DNA of 64,000 nt from positions 1 to 64,000 of the forward strand of contig NZ_VUNQ01000009.1 of assembly GCF_009695605.1 (NCBI RefSeq). The letters are read 5' to 3'. Source of the DNA: Tissierella pigra. GTDB lineage: Bacteria > Bacillota > Clostridia > Tissierellales > Tissierellaceae. The position numbers and the translations under genes are program-made. Below, in pieces: positions 45,157 through 54,684 of the stretch. Under the pieces are notes generated by a model. That model worked only from the letters and a program-made list of their open reading frames with translations. It was not told where the DNA came from and searched no databases. Each line of letters opens with the position of its first letter. The stretch's first letter is position 1.

Positions 45157-47373
45157 CTACTTTTTTATTAAATCTAACGCCATTTCCACATTAGATAATG
45201 CTTTTTCTTCTAGCTCCTTATGCTGTTCTTTTAAATGTTTATTGAGATTGGTTCGATTATTCCATATATAATCTATTTTTTCTAATAAATCATCATATGA
45301 TAAAGTCTCAATACTACATATATAATCCATATCTAGAGAACGTAAGATTCCATCAACTTTTGGATCATAAGATAAACCTACCATAGGTATCTCTTGAGTT
45401 GCTGCATAAATTAAGGAATGAAGTCTCATGGCAACAATTATTTCTAATTCTCTTATTATCCCCATTATCTCCTCTACACCATATTTCTCCTTTATTACAT
45501 AAGAACCATTTTTCCTAACCATACTATTTATATCAAGACTTATTTCTAAATCCTCTGGATAGTGCATAGGTATCAAAATCACATTTACATCATACTTCTC
45601 TACTATATAATCTATGGCTTCCGCCATAACCTTAATTAAATTCTCATTATCTTTCCACTTTCTCACTGAAATTCCAATAAACTTTTTATGTCTAGGTATT
45701 TCTTCTTTCTCAAATATTTCTTGTATCCTAGGTTCTGGAGCTGGTTCTAAAGTAAATACTGGGTCTGCTGTTACTACTATATTTTTATTCTTTACTCCTA
45801 AGACCTTAATAAAATCTTCAGAATCCTTATCTCTAAGAGTAATTAAATCAACTTTATTCAATGTACTTCTAGTTAAAATTCTATTTAGCTTCTTTTTAAT
45901 AGGTCCTATTCCATTGGCATATACCATTACAGGCTTATTATATAATTTTGCCAACCTTATTGTTGATAGATAATATAGTAAGGACCTTGTGCTGGTTATG
46001 TCCTGTAATAAAGACCCACCACCTGAAATAAATAGAGTGGAGTTCTTCATAGCCTTATATACTTTTTTAAATTCAAATCTATTTACTGCATTTACATTAT
46101 ATATCTCTTCAGTTTTTGCAGGATTATTAGAGAGTACATTTATACTTATATCTTTATTATAGGCTTTAATATCTTTTACTATTGCCTTTAGTATAGCATC
46201 ATCACCACTATTATCAAATCCATAATATCCAGATAAAAGAATTGAATCTCTTAATCCACTATTATTTAATATCTTCTCATAGATTTTTAGATGCTCTCTC
46301 GCCATAGCTTCTGATGAATACATTTCTTTTACTTTATTAAATAGATTTTCACCCATATTTTGAATTTTTTCTTTATTCTCTACTAAATCTATTATTCTAT
46401 TGCTTAAAGCTTCTATATCTCCTACATCAACTAAATATCCATTTTTACCATCTTCTATTAGTTTACTTATTCCTCCTACATTGGTGGATATTATTGTCTT
46501 TTTAAGCCTTGCCCCTTCTAATATTGCATAGGGAAAGGATTCACTAACTGAAGTTAAGGCATTTATATCTATGGCATTAAAAAATGAATTTGGGTCTTTT
46601 ATGTAACCTAAAAAATGTAGATTTTCTTCTACCTTTAACTCCTTAGCCAATGACATTAGTCTTTGTCTCTCATTTCCATCTCCTGCAATTAGAAATATAA
46701 CATCTTTTCTTTTCTGCAACACATTTGAAGCTGCTCTAATAAAGGTTTCATGGTCTTTTACTAAATCCAATCTTGCTGCAATTCCTACTACGGTCTCTCC
46801 TTTGTAATCAATTTCATGTCTTTGAAAAAATTCTTCTTTGGAGAGATATTCCATACTGCTGTCTAAATCTATACCATTATATGCAGTAAATATTCTGTCC
46901 TTCTTAAATCCTCTTTGAACCAACATATCTTTAAAGGTATCAGAAATTGCAATAAAATATTTGAATCTTTGAAGAGCAAATTTATTTAATGTGGTGAAAA
47001 TGATTTTCTTATAAAAATTATCTTTAAAATCCAATTCGTAATCACTATGGATTGTTGTAATAAAGGGTTTCTTTACCTTTAACTTTAAAAACATACCAAT
47101 GAAATTAGCCCTAGCCCCATGACAGTGAATAATATCATATCCTTGTTTTTCTACTTCTTCTGCCAACCTACCTACTACTGACATATCAAATCTACTCTTT
47201 TGTTTAAATACTTCTATGGGAATACCAGTAGCTTTAGCATCATGATAGAAGGTATCTTCAATAAAACATATGATTTTGGCATCTATTAACTTGTCTATTG
47301 CTTTTATTAGAGAGATTATATGGGTCTTAGCACCACCTGTATCTCCCCCACTGATTAGATGAAGTACTTTCAT
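45157..47373 (-). CDS. csaB: Fused GT4 glycosyltransferase and CsaB-type polysaccharide pyruvyltransferase
   Basis: 738 residues in two parts. Residues 1-370 are a GT-B glycosyltransferase (GGDTGGAKTHIISLIKA; SVSESFPYAILEGARLKK). From about 375 a CsaB-type pyruvyltransferase follows: ILLSGYYGFDNSGDDAIL, SGGGSLLQDITSTRS and MRLHSLIYAA. CsaB puts ketal pyruvate on secondary wall polymer so that SLH-domain proteins can bind. CsaB alone is about 370 residues, so this is a genuine fusion in one frame with no internal stop. It belongs with the TagA-type enzyme directly downstream. Confidence 0.93.
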   Translation of the reverse strand: MKVLHLISGGDTGGAKTHIISLIKAIDKLIDAKIICFIEDTFYHDAKATGIPIEVFKQKSRFDMSVVGRLAEEVEKQGYDIIHCHGARANFIGMFLKLKVKKPFITTIHSDYELDFKDNFYKKIIFTTLNKFALQRFKYFIAISDTFKDMLVQRGFKKDRIFTAYNGIDLDSSMEYLSKEEFFQRHEIDYKGETVVGIAARLDLVKDHETFIRAASNVLQKRKDVIFLIAGDGNERQRLMSLAKELKVEENLHFLGYIKDPNSFFNAIDINALTSVSESFPYAILEGARLKKTIISTNVGGISKLIEDGKNGYLVDVGDIEALSNRIIDLVENKEKIQNMGENLFNKVKEMYSSEAMAREHLKIYEKILNNSGLRDSILLSGYYGFDNSGDDAILKAIVKDIKAYNKDISINVLSNNPAKTEEIYNVNAVNRFEFKKVYKAMKNSTLFISGGGSLLQDITSTRSLLYYLSTIRLAKLYNKPVMVYANGIGPIKKKLNRILTRSTLNKVDLITLRDKDSEDFIKVLGVKNKNIVVTADPVFTLEPAPEPRIQEIFEKEEIPRHKKFIGISVRKWKDNENLIKVMAEAIDYIVEKYDVNVILIPMHYPEDLEISLDINSMVRKNGSYVIKEKYGVEEIMGIIRELEIIVAMRLHSLIYAATQEIPMVGLSYDPKVDGILRSLDMDYICSIETLSYDDLLEKIDYIWNNRTNLNKHLKEQHKELEEKALSNVEMALDLIKK

Positions 47374-47393
47374 TTTAATATGCTCCGTGGGAG

Positions 47394-48320
47394 CTACCTC
47401 CTATCTTTATTTTCTAATATTTCTTTTACTGACTTGTTATAAATTTTCTTTTCTTCTTTTGATTTCATAATTGCATAAATTAAAGTAAATTCACTACTTA
47501 TTTGCTTGAATATCTGTGGATTAAACTTTTCTTTTTCTAGCTTATCTATTATTTCTTTTAATATCATATAATTTACACTTACAAAGTTTTCAACAGCGTA
47601 GCTTTTTTTATACATCAATGCTCTTCTTCTATCTAATAAGTTAAAAGCACTAAATCCCATTGCCCACTGTGATTGAAAAATATCAAACTTACTTAGTTTC
47701 TCCTTATATATTTTTTCATCTAAGAAACTGGTTCTGTTAATGATTTTAGGGTCTATTAAACTATTTACTCCATATAGATATATGTTTTCAAATTGTTCAT
47801 TCCATATTTTTAAAGCTTTTTCTAAAGTTTTTGTAGTTTCTACATGGTCTATATTTCCATCAATTAAAAAAGGACTGAAAATAATATCTGGTTTTTCCTT
47901 ATTTAAAATTTCTAAGATTTCTTCAATCAGGTTTTTATCCTTAGAATCCAAAGTTCCATCTACTTTTTCTAAAAAGTAGATACTGTGAAATCCATAGCTT
48001 TCTTTAATCTTATATCCTTCTTCCATTCTTTCCTTGGCTGTCTCTTCTTTAGATTTATAACTAGTGCTTCCACTTCCATCAGTTAAATATACTAAGGACA
48101 TTTTGCTTCCTGAGTTATGATATTTAATAATAGTCCCACCTAAACCAATGGTTTCATCATCTACATGGGGAGACAATACAAGGATTTTTTCATTCCCTTT
48201 AGGAATTATTTCTATATAATCATCATTAATTTTACTTCCCTTAAAATAAAACCATAGATATATACGATTTATAAACATAATAGGGTATTTAAGCAACATC
48301 TTAATTAATTTTCTTATCAT
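47394..48320 (-). CDS. PIG-L family N-acetylglucosaminyl deacetylase-like protein
   Basis: 308 residues from ATG 48320 (AGGAAGTGA upstream); the longer frame starts inside the GNAT gene. The zinc-binding PHVDDE motif (LSPHVDDETIGLGG) and the later NIDHVETTK match PIG-L/LmbE deacetylases, which remove acetyl from GlcNAc in lipid-linked sugars or small glycans. An N-terminal hydrophobic helix suggests membrane association. Its place beside CsaB and TagA suggests wall-sugar deacetylation. Confidence 0.88.
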   Translation of the reverse strand: MIRKLIKMLLKYPIMFINRIYLWFYFKGSKINDDYIEIIPKGNEKILVLSPHVDDETIGLGGTIIKYHNSGSKMSLVYLTDGSGSTSYKSKEETAKERMEEGYKIKESYGFHSIYFLEKVDGTLDSKDKNLIEEILEILNKEKPDIIFSPFLIDGNIDHVETTKTLEKALKIWNEQFENIYLYGVNSLIDPKIINRTSFLDEKIYKEKLSKFDIFQSQWAMGFSAFNLLDRRRALMYKKSYAVENFVSVNYMILKEIIDKLEKEKFNPQIFKQISSEFTLIYAIMKSKEEKKIYNKSVKEILENKDRR

Positions 48321-48331
48321 ACAATCACTTC

Positions 48332-49399
48332 CTAATAAAAATCTGACTCTATAGGCATTATATACCAATTCTTTTCATCTAAAATAAATTTTTCTAAATC
48401 CTGATTTTCAGTAAGGTTTTTCACAACAAAAGGTATAGTGCTTCTAGTCTTAACAAATCCTAATTTCACTAGTAATCCTCTATACTGCATGGATTCTGAT
48501 GCCCATGTTGCTACTAAATCTGTATTTTGACTTTTAAAATATTCCTTTGCTTTAAAATATAAAGCAGCTACTGTATCTTCGTTGATTCCCACAATATCTA
48601 CCATACTGCCAAGTCTTATATTAGGGTTATTTCTTATTTCTCTTTTTTCAATTTTAGTAATTATATATCCTACTAATTCATTATCTAAATAAGCACCAAA
48701 GGTTTTATAATCTATATTTGGATGATTCTTTATTCTCCAATTTAAAAATTTGCTATCTCTTTTAGTCATTATAGGACTATCTGATTTAATCTTGTTCCAT
48801 AGATTATCAAAATCTTCATCAAATTCATCTATTTCTTTAATTATATAGTTTTCTTTTATCTTTATTTTTTGTTCCTTATATACAAATTTAATTAGACCAT
48901 GTAAAGGTATGGATAATATTTTTGCTAGAAATTTTATTTTTACAATATTTAATAGAATATTATCTAACCTATAATAATTTGTGAAAAGAGGGATATCTGC
49001 TACAAAGGATCCACCAATACCACCTAGTAAACCTCTTAGGGCCATTTTTGAAGGAAATCCGAACCTAAACTCTATGTTGTTATTTACACCTATTTCGTAA
49101 GATTTATTGGCAAGTTCTTTATGTATACCTTTGCCTCTATAATCCTCATTTATCATGGTGTCTATTGATTGTCCTGCTAATACTTCTTCTCCTCTAACTA
49201 ACATTACAGTAGGTAACAGAGTACACTGTCCTACTATCTTAGAATCATCTTCTGCCAGCACTATTACAGATTTTCCAGCAGGGTTCTCCATAAATTGCCA
49301 GTTCCAATATTCTTCTTTCCTATTAGTATTAAAGACTTTATTAAATAACTCTATTATTTCTTTTTCATCATTATTTTTATATTCTCTTATATTAGCCAT
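48332..49399 (-). CDS. GNAT-family N-acetyltransferase (two-domain)
   Basis: 355 residues. The first GNAT module shows the acetyl-CoA loop DYRGKGIHKELANKSYEIG near residues 90-110; the C-terminal part (about 200-350) resembles a second, degenerate acetyltransferase fold as in Eis/FemX-like proteins. Located 11 bases ahead of the PIG-L gene: a deacetylase-acetyltransferase pair acting on amino sugars is an attractive reading, but the acceptor is unknown. Confidence 0.8.
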   Translation of the reverse strand: MANIREYKNNDEKEIIELFNKVFNTNRKEEYWNWQFMENPAGKSVIVLAEDDSKIVGQCTLLPTVMLVRGEEVLAGQSIDTMINEDYRGKGIHKELANKSYEIGVNNNIEFRFGFPSKMALRGLLGGIGGSFVADIPLFTNYYRLDNILLNIVKIKFLAKILSIPLHGLIKFVYKEQKIKIKENYIIKEIDEFDEDFDNLWNKIKSDSPIMTKRDSKFLNWRIKNHPNIDYKTFGAYLDNELVGYIITKIEKREIRNNPNIRLGSMVDIVGINEDTVAALYFKAKEYFKSQNTDLVATWASESMQYRGLLVKLGFVKTRSTIPFVVKNLTENQDLEKFILDEKNWYIMPIESDFY

Positions 49400-49410
49400 A
49401 AGTTCACTTC

Positions 49411-49881
49411 CTATCTAATTTCATAATTTCCTTTCACTAGGAAAAAACTATTTTTTGTAGCTCTTGCTCCTCTTCCATCATCTCTAGGCACTATCAGTAA
49501 GTGATTTGCTTGAATGTTTTCATCCATTCTTAAATCCTTACCTATGGTTACATTTGTAAGTCCATTTTCTATACCATTGCTTATTATGGCAATTGCTTTG
49601 GCTTCACCAGACCTTAGAATTATTTCTGTACCATCTTTACATATTAATGATTGTCCTTTCAGCACTTCAACTGCTTCCCATGAATTTACCGTCATATTTT
49701 CATTATTTTTATTTCCTATTTTTTCGTCTACATAGTATTTTAGTTGTTCTATTTTCTTTTCCACATAACTAAGACTTACTAATGGATCACTTTCAGAACC
49801 TGGCTCTGAAAATACTACTGTAGCCCCTAGAAGAATAATAACTGAGCTAACTCCAACACAAGCTTTCTTAAATTTACTCAC
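49411..49881 (-). CDS. Conserved secreted protein of unknown function
   Basis: 156 residues from GTG 49881, after GGGAGG; a longer frame to 49983 runs through a repeat and lacks a site. A signal or anchor helix (VGVSSVIILLGATVVF) is followed by SLSYVEKKIEQLKYYVDEKI, a short helix, and a beta domain with KGQSLICKDGTEIILRSGEA and HLLIVPRDDGRGA. I have the impression of a conserved clostridial family with this motif order but know no function. First gene of the leftward wall cluster. Confidence 0.65.
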   Translation of the reverse strand: MSKFKKACVGVSSVIILLGATVVFSEPGSESDPLVSLSYVEKKIEQLKYYVDEKIGNKNNENMTVNSWEAVEVLKGQSLICKDGTEIILRSGEAKAIAIISNGIENGLTNVTIGKDLRMDENIQANHLLIVPRDDGRGARATKNSFFLVKGNYEIR

Positions 49882-49901
49882 TTTATGTACCTCCCTTTTC
49901 T

Positions 49902-50010
49902 TAGTGAATAGTGGATAACTAATAGTGAATAGTTCAGTAATCAAAAGTACACCATTGTTTTTCATTGGTTTTAAACTATTCACTTTTCACTATTAACTAT
50001 TAACTGTCTT
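49902..50010. repeat. Inverted and tandem AGTGAATAG-type repeats
   Basis: TAGTGAATAGT at 49902 and AATAGTGAATAGTT at 49921 face AACTATTCAC (from about 49974) and TTTTCACTATT. The same unit makes an 18-base palindrome at 62604-62621 between pyrD and pyrE, so it may be a dispersed intergenic repeat of this genome. Confidence 0.5.
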
Positions 50011-50034
50011 CATTATACTACAAAAACAACAAAA

Positions 50035-50059
50035 AAATAAGCATATTCAATGCTTATTT
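50035..50059 (-). terminator. Terminator after mazF
   Basis: AAATAAGCAT / ATGCTTATTT with loop ATTCA; on the minus strand followed by a run of seven T. Confidence 0.85.
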
Positions 50060-50076
50060 TAAATATGTATGTATTT

Positions 50077-50427
50077 TTATAGTTCTACTAACCCTAAGCT
50101 TATTTTTAGGCACTCATCTACATTTGCCATCATTTCTTCATTGAATCTTCCAATTCTTTCTCGTAACCGTTTTTTATCTATTGTTCTTATTTGCTCCAGA
50201 AGGACTACTGAGTCCTTCGGTAACCCATATTCTGGAGCATTAATTTCTACATGAGTAGGCAGCTTTGCCTTGTTTATCTGTGATGTAATGGCGGCAATAA
50301 TAATTGTAGGACTATATTTATTACCAATATCATTTTGAATAACAAGAACTGGCCTTACTCCCCCCTGTTCAGACCCAATAACAGGGCTTAAATCTGCATA
50401 GTATATATCCCCTCTTTTAACTATCAT
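50077..50427 (-). CDS. ndoA: MazF-type endoribonuclease toxin (EndoA/NdoA)
   Basis: 116 residues, exactly the usual EndoA length. [20 protein letters not shown] and [12 protein letters not shown] form the conserved fold, with the catalytic Arg in GVRPV and a Thr in the IIIAAITSQ strand. It cleaves single-stranded mRNA (UACAU in Bacillus). The start overlaps the antitoxin end by four bases. Confidence 0.95.
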   Translation of the reverse strand: MIVKRGDIYYADLSPVIGSEQGGVRPVLVIQNDIGNKYSPTIIIAAITSQINKAKLPTHVEINAPEYGLPKDSVVLLEQIRTIDKKRLRERIGRFNEEMMANVDECLKISLGLVEL

Positions 50428-50705
50428 AATATCTCACGCCCCGTTAGTCTTGCTTCATATATTACTAAATCAAGAATGTCTTGCTCTAGCCCTATTTCTG
50501 CAAGAGTTAAATTTATTTGACTCATCTCTTTATACCCTTCTTTCATCTTTTCCGCAACTTCTATTCTCTTTTTTTCGTTGATAAATAGTCTCATAGCTTC
50601 TATTACAAAATCAGACCTATTTTTGTACTCCATCGGTACCATAACATCAACTTCCTCAAGGAGGCTATTAGGTAAACTAATCATAATCCTTCTAGTCTCA
50701 GCCAT
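50424..50705 (-). CDS. ndoAI: EndoAI-type ribbon-helix-helix antitoxin
   Basis: 93 residues. The N-terminal strand-helix ([19 protein letters not shown]) is a ribbon-helix-helix DNA-binding fold; the C-terminal acidic helix binds and blocks the MazF-type toxin. Translationally coupled to the toxin. GGGGGTGG upstream of ATG 50705. The alr-ndoAI-ndoA order is conserved in Firmicutes. Confidence 0.93.
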   Translation of the reverse strand: MAETRRIMISLPNSLLEEVDVMVPMEYKNRSDFVIEAMRLFINEKKRIEVAEKMKEGYKEMSQINLTLAEIGLEQDILDLVIYEARLTGREIL

Positions 50706-50854
50706 ATAGATCCACCCCCATATTACAGATTCTTATAATTGCAGTATAAATATAACTTTTGTTGAAACCTATTGATAGAAAAGTTCATTATTTATAAAAT
50801 ATCCAAATGTAGAACCTTCCTATTCCTTATAAAAATTTAAAATAGCCTAAGATA

Positions 50855-50884
50855 ATTATATATTCATTATATTGTATATGTCAA
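50855..50884 (-). promoter_or_regulatory. Promoter for the ndoAI-ndoA pair
   Basis: TTGACA (50884-50879), 18-base spacer and TATAAT (50860-50855) on the minus strand, between alr and the antitoxin. The toxin pair can therefore be expressed apart from alr. Confidence 0.75.
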
Positions 50885-50912
50885 CCTATTCATTGTTTAT
50901 TCCTTTTAAACC

Positions 50913-52085
50913 TTATTCCAGTAAATAATCCTTTATTTTCACAATTTTGCCATCTGATATATAAACTCTAGGTACTCTTCTACTTACCATACAAATAATC
51001 TCATAATTTATTGTACCAAGCTTTGCTCCAAGTTCATCAACATGAGGATGCCCCTTCTCATATCCAAATATAACTACTTCATCTCCTAATTCTATGTTTT
51101 CTATATGACTTACATCTATCATACATTGATCCATACATATATTTCCTACTATTTTTGCCCTTTTTCCTCTTATATAAACCTCTGCCTTATTACTCAATAG
51201 TCTTGTAAATCCATCTGCATATCCAATAGGTATAGTTGCAATTTTAGATTCCCTTTCTGTTATAAAAGTATGCCCATAACTTATACCAGTTCCCCTGGAT
51301 ACAGTTTTCAAATGCACTATTTTAGTTTTTAACGCCATTGCTGGTTTTAGCACTATGTATTCCTTATTTACTTCATCTGAAGGATAAAGACCATAAATCA
51401 TTATTCCAGCCCTTACCATATCCAAATCATAATCTCTCAAATCTATAATTCCTGCACTGTTTGACATATGTTTAATTTTTATATTTAATCCCCTGTTTTC
51501 TAGTTTATTTATAATTTCCATATATCTTTTAAACTGTATTGTGGAATAGGATTTGTCTAATTCATCAGCTTTAGCAAAGTGAGAAAATATTCCTTCAACA
51601 TATATATTTTGAAGTTTGGATATTTTCAATATATCTTCTACAGTTTCTTCATTGGCTTCAAACCCTATTCGACCCATTCCAGTATCAATTTTAATATGAA
51701 TAGTAGCCTTTTTCCCTAATTCTATTGCCTTACTAGATAGTTTTTTAGCATCACTATAATTATATATGGTTTGTATCAAATCATATTTTAATATGGCTTC
51801 ATAATTATTAGGTGATGTATAGCCTAATATTAAAATACTGTCATTTATATTTGCACGTCTCAGCTCTATAGCTTCTCCTACAGTGGCAACAGCCAGTCTA
51901 TCAGCACCATTATTAAGTAATGTTCTTGCTATATCTATAGAGCCATGCCCGTAACCATTTGCCTTCACTACAGCAGTAACTAATGTATTTTCCTTTATGT
52001 GTTTTCGTACTTCCATTATATTATGAGCTAAATTGTCTAAGTTAATTTCTGCCCATACTGGTCTTATTTCATCTAAGGTATACAT
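50913..52085 (-). CDS. alr: Alanine racemase
   Basis: 390 residues from ATG 52085, seven bases after AGGAGGA; longer frames overlap the LolA-like gene. PLP-binding Lys K41 lies in VTAVVKANGYGHG and the second catalytic Tyr in GISYGHTF. It makes D-alanine for peptidoglycan and teichoic acid. It ends a leftward operon with the LolA-like and AcpS-dehydratase genes. Confidence 0.97.
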   Translation of the reverse strand: MYTLDEIRPVWAEINLDNLAHNIMEVRKHIKENTLVTAVVKANGYGHGSIDIARTLLNNGADRLAVATVGEAIELRRANINDSILILGYTSPNNYEAILKYDLIQTIYNYSDAKKLSSKAIELGKKATIHIKIDTGMGRIGFEANEETVEDILKISKLQNIYVEGIFSHFAKADELDKSYSTIQFKRYMEIINKLENRGLNIKIKHMSNSAGIIDLRDYDLDMVRAGIMIYGLYPSDEVNKEYIVLKPAMALKTKIVHLKTVSRGTGISYGHTFITERESKIATIPIGYADGFTRLLSNKAEVYIRGKRAKIVGNICMDQCMIDVSHIENIELGDEVVIFGYEKGHPHVDELGAKLGTINYEIICMVSRRVPRVYISDGKIVKIKDYLLE

Positions 52086-52110
52086 TTGACAGTCCTCCTT
52101 ATAATACTCA

Positions 52111-52713
52111 TTAGTCTTTAAGAAACTTAAAATCTTCATAAGTAATTTCCATCTGTAGCAAACCATTCTGATCTAATACATTTAATTTATAAGGGACAAA
52201 ATCCTTTTTCCTTACCCAAATCTTAGTTAAATCTCTATATTTATTTTTTTCATCTAATTTAAGCTCAAAAACTATATGCTCCTTTCCATTTATTTCATCT
52301 ATAGAGATATTTTCTACATTTTGTAAGTTGTTTAGAAAATCTCCCACAATCATCTGATTATTTAAAGATTTTATTGCCACCAATGATATGGATTGATTTA
52401 TAGATGGATGCTCTACAAAAATTTTATCATCGGTATTTAGTATTACTATGCCTTTACTTTCTTTAGGGCTTAGGATTTCTAATCTATAATCATTTGATTT
52501 ATTATAGCTTTCTTCAATTGTATATTCTGAAACCGTATCACCTGAAGTTATTCTTATATTGGCCTTGCATTTATATCCACCATAGTTTTCATAAGCTTTT
52601 TCTATCTTTGATAGCAGCTTTTTATTTTTATCTAATGTATTTTCATTATTCTTGGGACTACATCCTGTAAGTAAAATAGTAATAGCTATCATAAATATAA
52701 AAAACCTTTTCAA
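52111..52713 (-). CDS. LolA-like outer-surface lipoprotein
   Basis: 200 residues with lipobox ILLTGC (C18). The mature part, NYGGYKCKANIRITSGDTVSE and KIWVRKKDFVPYKLNVLDQ, follows the LolA/LppX half-barrel pattern of Firmicute sporulation-type lipoproteins (GerS-like). In Clostridia such proteins act in germination or envelope lipid handling; the role here is not settled. It starts 14 bases after the AcpS fusion. Confidence 0.75.
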   Translation of the reverse strand: MKRFFIFMIAITILLTGCSPKNNENTLDKNKKLLSKIEKAYENYGGYKCKANIRITSGDTVSEYTIEESYNKSNDYRLEILSPKESKGIVILNTDDKIFVEHPSINQSISLVAIKSLNNQMIVGDFLNNLQNVENISIDEINGKEHIVFELKLDEKNKYRDLTKIWVRKKDFVPYKLNVLDQNGLLQMEITYEDFKFLKD

Positions 52714-52727
52714 TATTACACCAGCCT

Positions 52728-53990
52728 TTACTCTAGGATTTTTTTAATACTATAAGGAATGTTTTCTAAAATATCTGTAGCTATAATTCCATATTCGCCT
52801 TTTTCATAACTTGCCAAGTCTCCAGCCAACCCATGGCAAAATACTCCTAGTTTTGCCGCATCTTCTGGTTTTATTCCTTGACCGATGAAAGAAGCTATGA
52901 TTCCTGTAAGTATATCTCCAGATCCTGCTGTAGCCATTCCTGGATTTCCAGTACCATTGATATATATTTCACCTGTAGGCAAGGCCACAATAGTATTAAA
53001 TCCTTTAAGGACTACTATTATATTATATTTCTTAGATATATATTTAGAATAATAAATTCTATTTTCTTGAATATCTCTAGTACTCTTATTTAATAGTTTG
53101 GCTAACTCCTTGGGGTGCGGTGTAATAATAATTGAACTTGTGTGATTATTGAGAATATTTAAGTTAAATGAAAGGGAATTTATTCCATCTGCATCTATTA
53201 CTATTGGCTTAGTATAATTTTTTAAAACCTCTTGGATTATATATAATCTATCTTTATCTGCTCCTATACCTGGTCCAATGGCTATTACATCCAATCCCTT
53301 TATTTCATTTAATATACCATTTAAGGATTCCTTAGAAAAGAATCCTTCATTGTCTTTGACTGGTTTTATTATGGCCTCTGTTAATTTTATACTCATTATA
53401 GTCTCAATAGCTTGTGGTACAATTGTATAAACAAGACCAGAACCAGTCCTAAGAGCCGCCTGTGATGCTAAGTACACTGAGCCCGTCATACCTTTGCTTC
53501 CAGCTATTATACCTACTTTTCCATAAGTTCCCTTATGGCTTTCCTTTTCTCTTTTGGGTAATAACATTTTAATAGAATCATCTATATTTCCAATGGGAGA
53601 AATATTAGAGTATCCTGCTACAAAAGCTATGGCATAATCTTCCTCATGGGAAATTGATAAATCCATACTTTCTATTCCTAGGTCAGTCATTCTTAACTTT
53701 CCATTTCCAATTAAATTTATATAAGGCTTACCCCTTCCATCGTGTAAAACCTCAATATTTTTCCATTCCACAGTGGATATACCTGTTCCTAGAGCCTTGC
53801 TTACAGCTTCCTTAGCTGCAAATATACCGCCTACAGTTGTAGCTTTATGTCCACCTTTTGATATATATTTTATTTCATTTTCTGTAAATATTCTACTATA
53901 AAAAGAATCTTTCTTTGTCAATAAAATTTTTTTTATTCTATTTATATTTACAATATCTATTCCTGTAAATAGTTTGTTTTTATCGTTCAT
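52728..53990 (-). CDS. Fusion of holo-ACP synthase (AcpS) and ADP-dependent NAD(P)HX dehydratase
   Basis: 420 residues. About 1-130 are AcpS: GIDIVNINRI with the metal-binding Asp and FAAKEAVSKALGTGI with the metal-binding Glu; it would put 4'-phosphopantetheine on acyl carrier protein. About 145-420 are the NnrD dehydratase: GSKGMTGSVYLASQAALRTG, IGPGIG and GNPGMATAGSGDILTGIIAS, repairing hydrated NAD(P)H. NnrD is more often fused to the NnrE epimerase; no epimerase domain is visible here. Both catalytic halves look intact. Confidence 0.93.
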   Translation of the reverse strand: MNDKNKLFTGIDIVNINRIKKILLTKKDSFYSRIFTENEIKYISKGGHKATTVGGIFAAKEAVSKALGTGISTVEWKNIEVLHDGRGKPYINLIGNGKLRMTDLGIESMDLSISHEEDYAIAFVAGYSNISPIGNIDDSIKMLLPKREKESHKGTYGKVGIIAGSKGMTGSVYLASQAALRTGSGLVYTIVPQAIETIMSIKLTEAIIKPVKDNEGFFSKESLNGILNEIKGLDVIAIGPGIGADKDRLYIIQEVLKNYTKPIVIDADGINSLSFNLNILNNHTSSIIITPHPKELAKLLNKSTRDIQENRIYYSKYISKKYNIIVVLKGFNTIVALPTGEIYINGTGNPGMATAGSGDILTGIIASFIGQGIKPEDAAKLGVFCHGLAGDLASYEKGEYGIIATDILENIPYSIKKILE

Positions 53991-53991
53991 A

Positions 53992-54603
53992 TTATTTTAA
54001 TCTCTCTTTATCAATTTTTTCTATCTCCTCAGAGCCCAAAACTCCATGTAAAAAAGTGTAAGTTTCATTTATCCACTCTTCATAGTTATGTTTTGTGTCT
54101 ATTAAAATCTTTAATCTTGCTCTCAAAGTCTCTATTTCGCTATTGGCTTCCTTTACAAACTTTTCCCTAATCTTCAACTCACTGTAGCTGTACTCAATTG
54201 TTGCTTTAAGTAACTGTAGATTGCTTTCTCTTATTTCTTTAGGAATAGTTTCAAGTTGAAATGTCAATTCATCTAAAGCCTGATTTATTTGTAGTATTTG
54301 TTCTTTATATTCATCTAAAAGTCCTATATTTTCAACTTTACTTTCATTGTTGACAGAATCAGATATTCCAAGAATCATTTTCATAGACCTTAGCTTTTGT
54401 TTTTGTAATTCTTTATTTTGTATCTCCAGTTCCTTTTCTCTAGATACTAGTTCCATAAGTTCTTCTTTAGCATTTTCAATTTTCTTGTTATCTACATTTC
54501 CAAATAGTTTAGTCCAGCTAGGTTCACTATATAATAATGGTATTTTATTTTTAAGTAATATATCTTTATCTAAATTATCTAAGTTCATATTTCTATTAAA
54601 CAA
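53992..54603 (-). CDS. Coiled-coil protein of unknown function
   Basis: 203 residues from TTG 54603, behind GGAGTGAT; the ATG at 54618 coincides with the predicted transcript start and so is unlikely. The product is acidic and almost wholly helical, with coiled coils at about 40-75 (EELMELVSREKELEIQNKEL) and 90-180. No signal or membrane segment. I recognise no family. It leads the operon with the AcpS fusion (one base apart), so a housekeeping role is possible. Confidence 0.65.
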   Translation of the reverse strand: MFNRNMNLDNLDKDILLKNKIPLLYSEPSWTKLFGNVDNKKIENAKEELMELVSREKELEIQNKELQKQKLRSMKMILGISDSVNNESKVENIGLLDEYKEQILQINQALDELTFQLETIPKEIRESNLQLLKATIEYSYSELKIREKFVKEANSEIETLRARLKILIDTKHNYEEWINETYTFLHGVLGSEEIEKIDKERLK

Positions 54604-54623
54604 TTTTATCACTCCCATATATC

Positions 54624-54652
54624 ATTTTACTCATTTTTATAATCTTTTTCAA
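54624..54652 (-). promoter_or_regulatory. Promoter of the coiled-coil/AcpS/alr operon
   Basis: TTGAAA (54652-54647), 17-base spacer, TAAAAT (54629-54624) on the minus strand; transcription should start near 54617, giving a very short leader to TTG 54603. Confidence 0.65.
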
Positions 54653-54684
54653 ACAATATAATCTTTATTTCTAGAAATATATAA

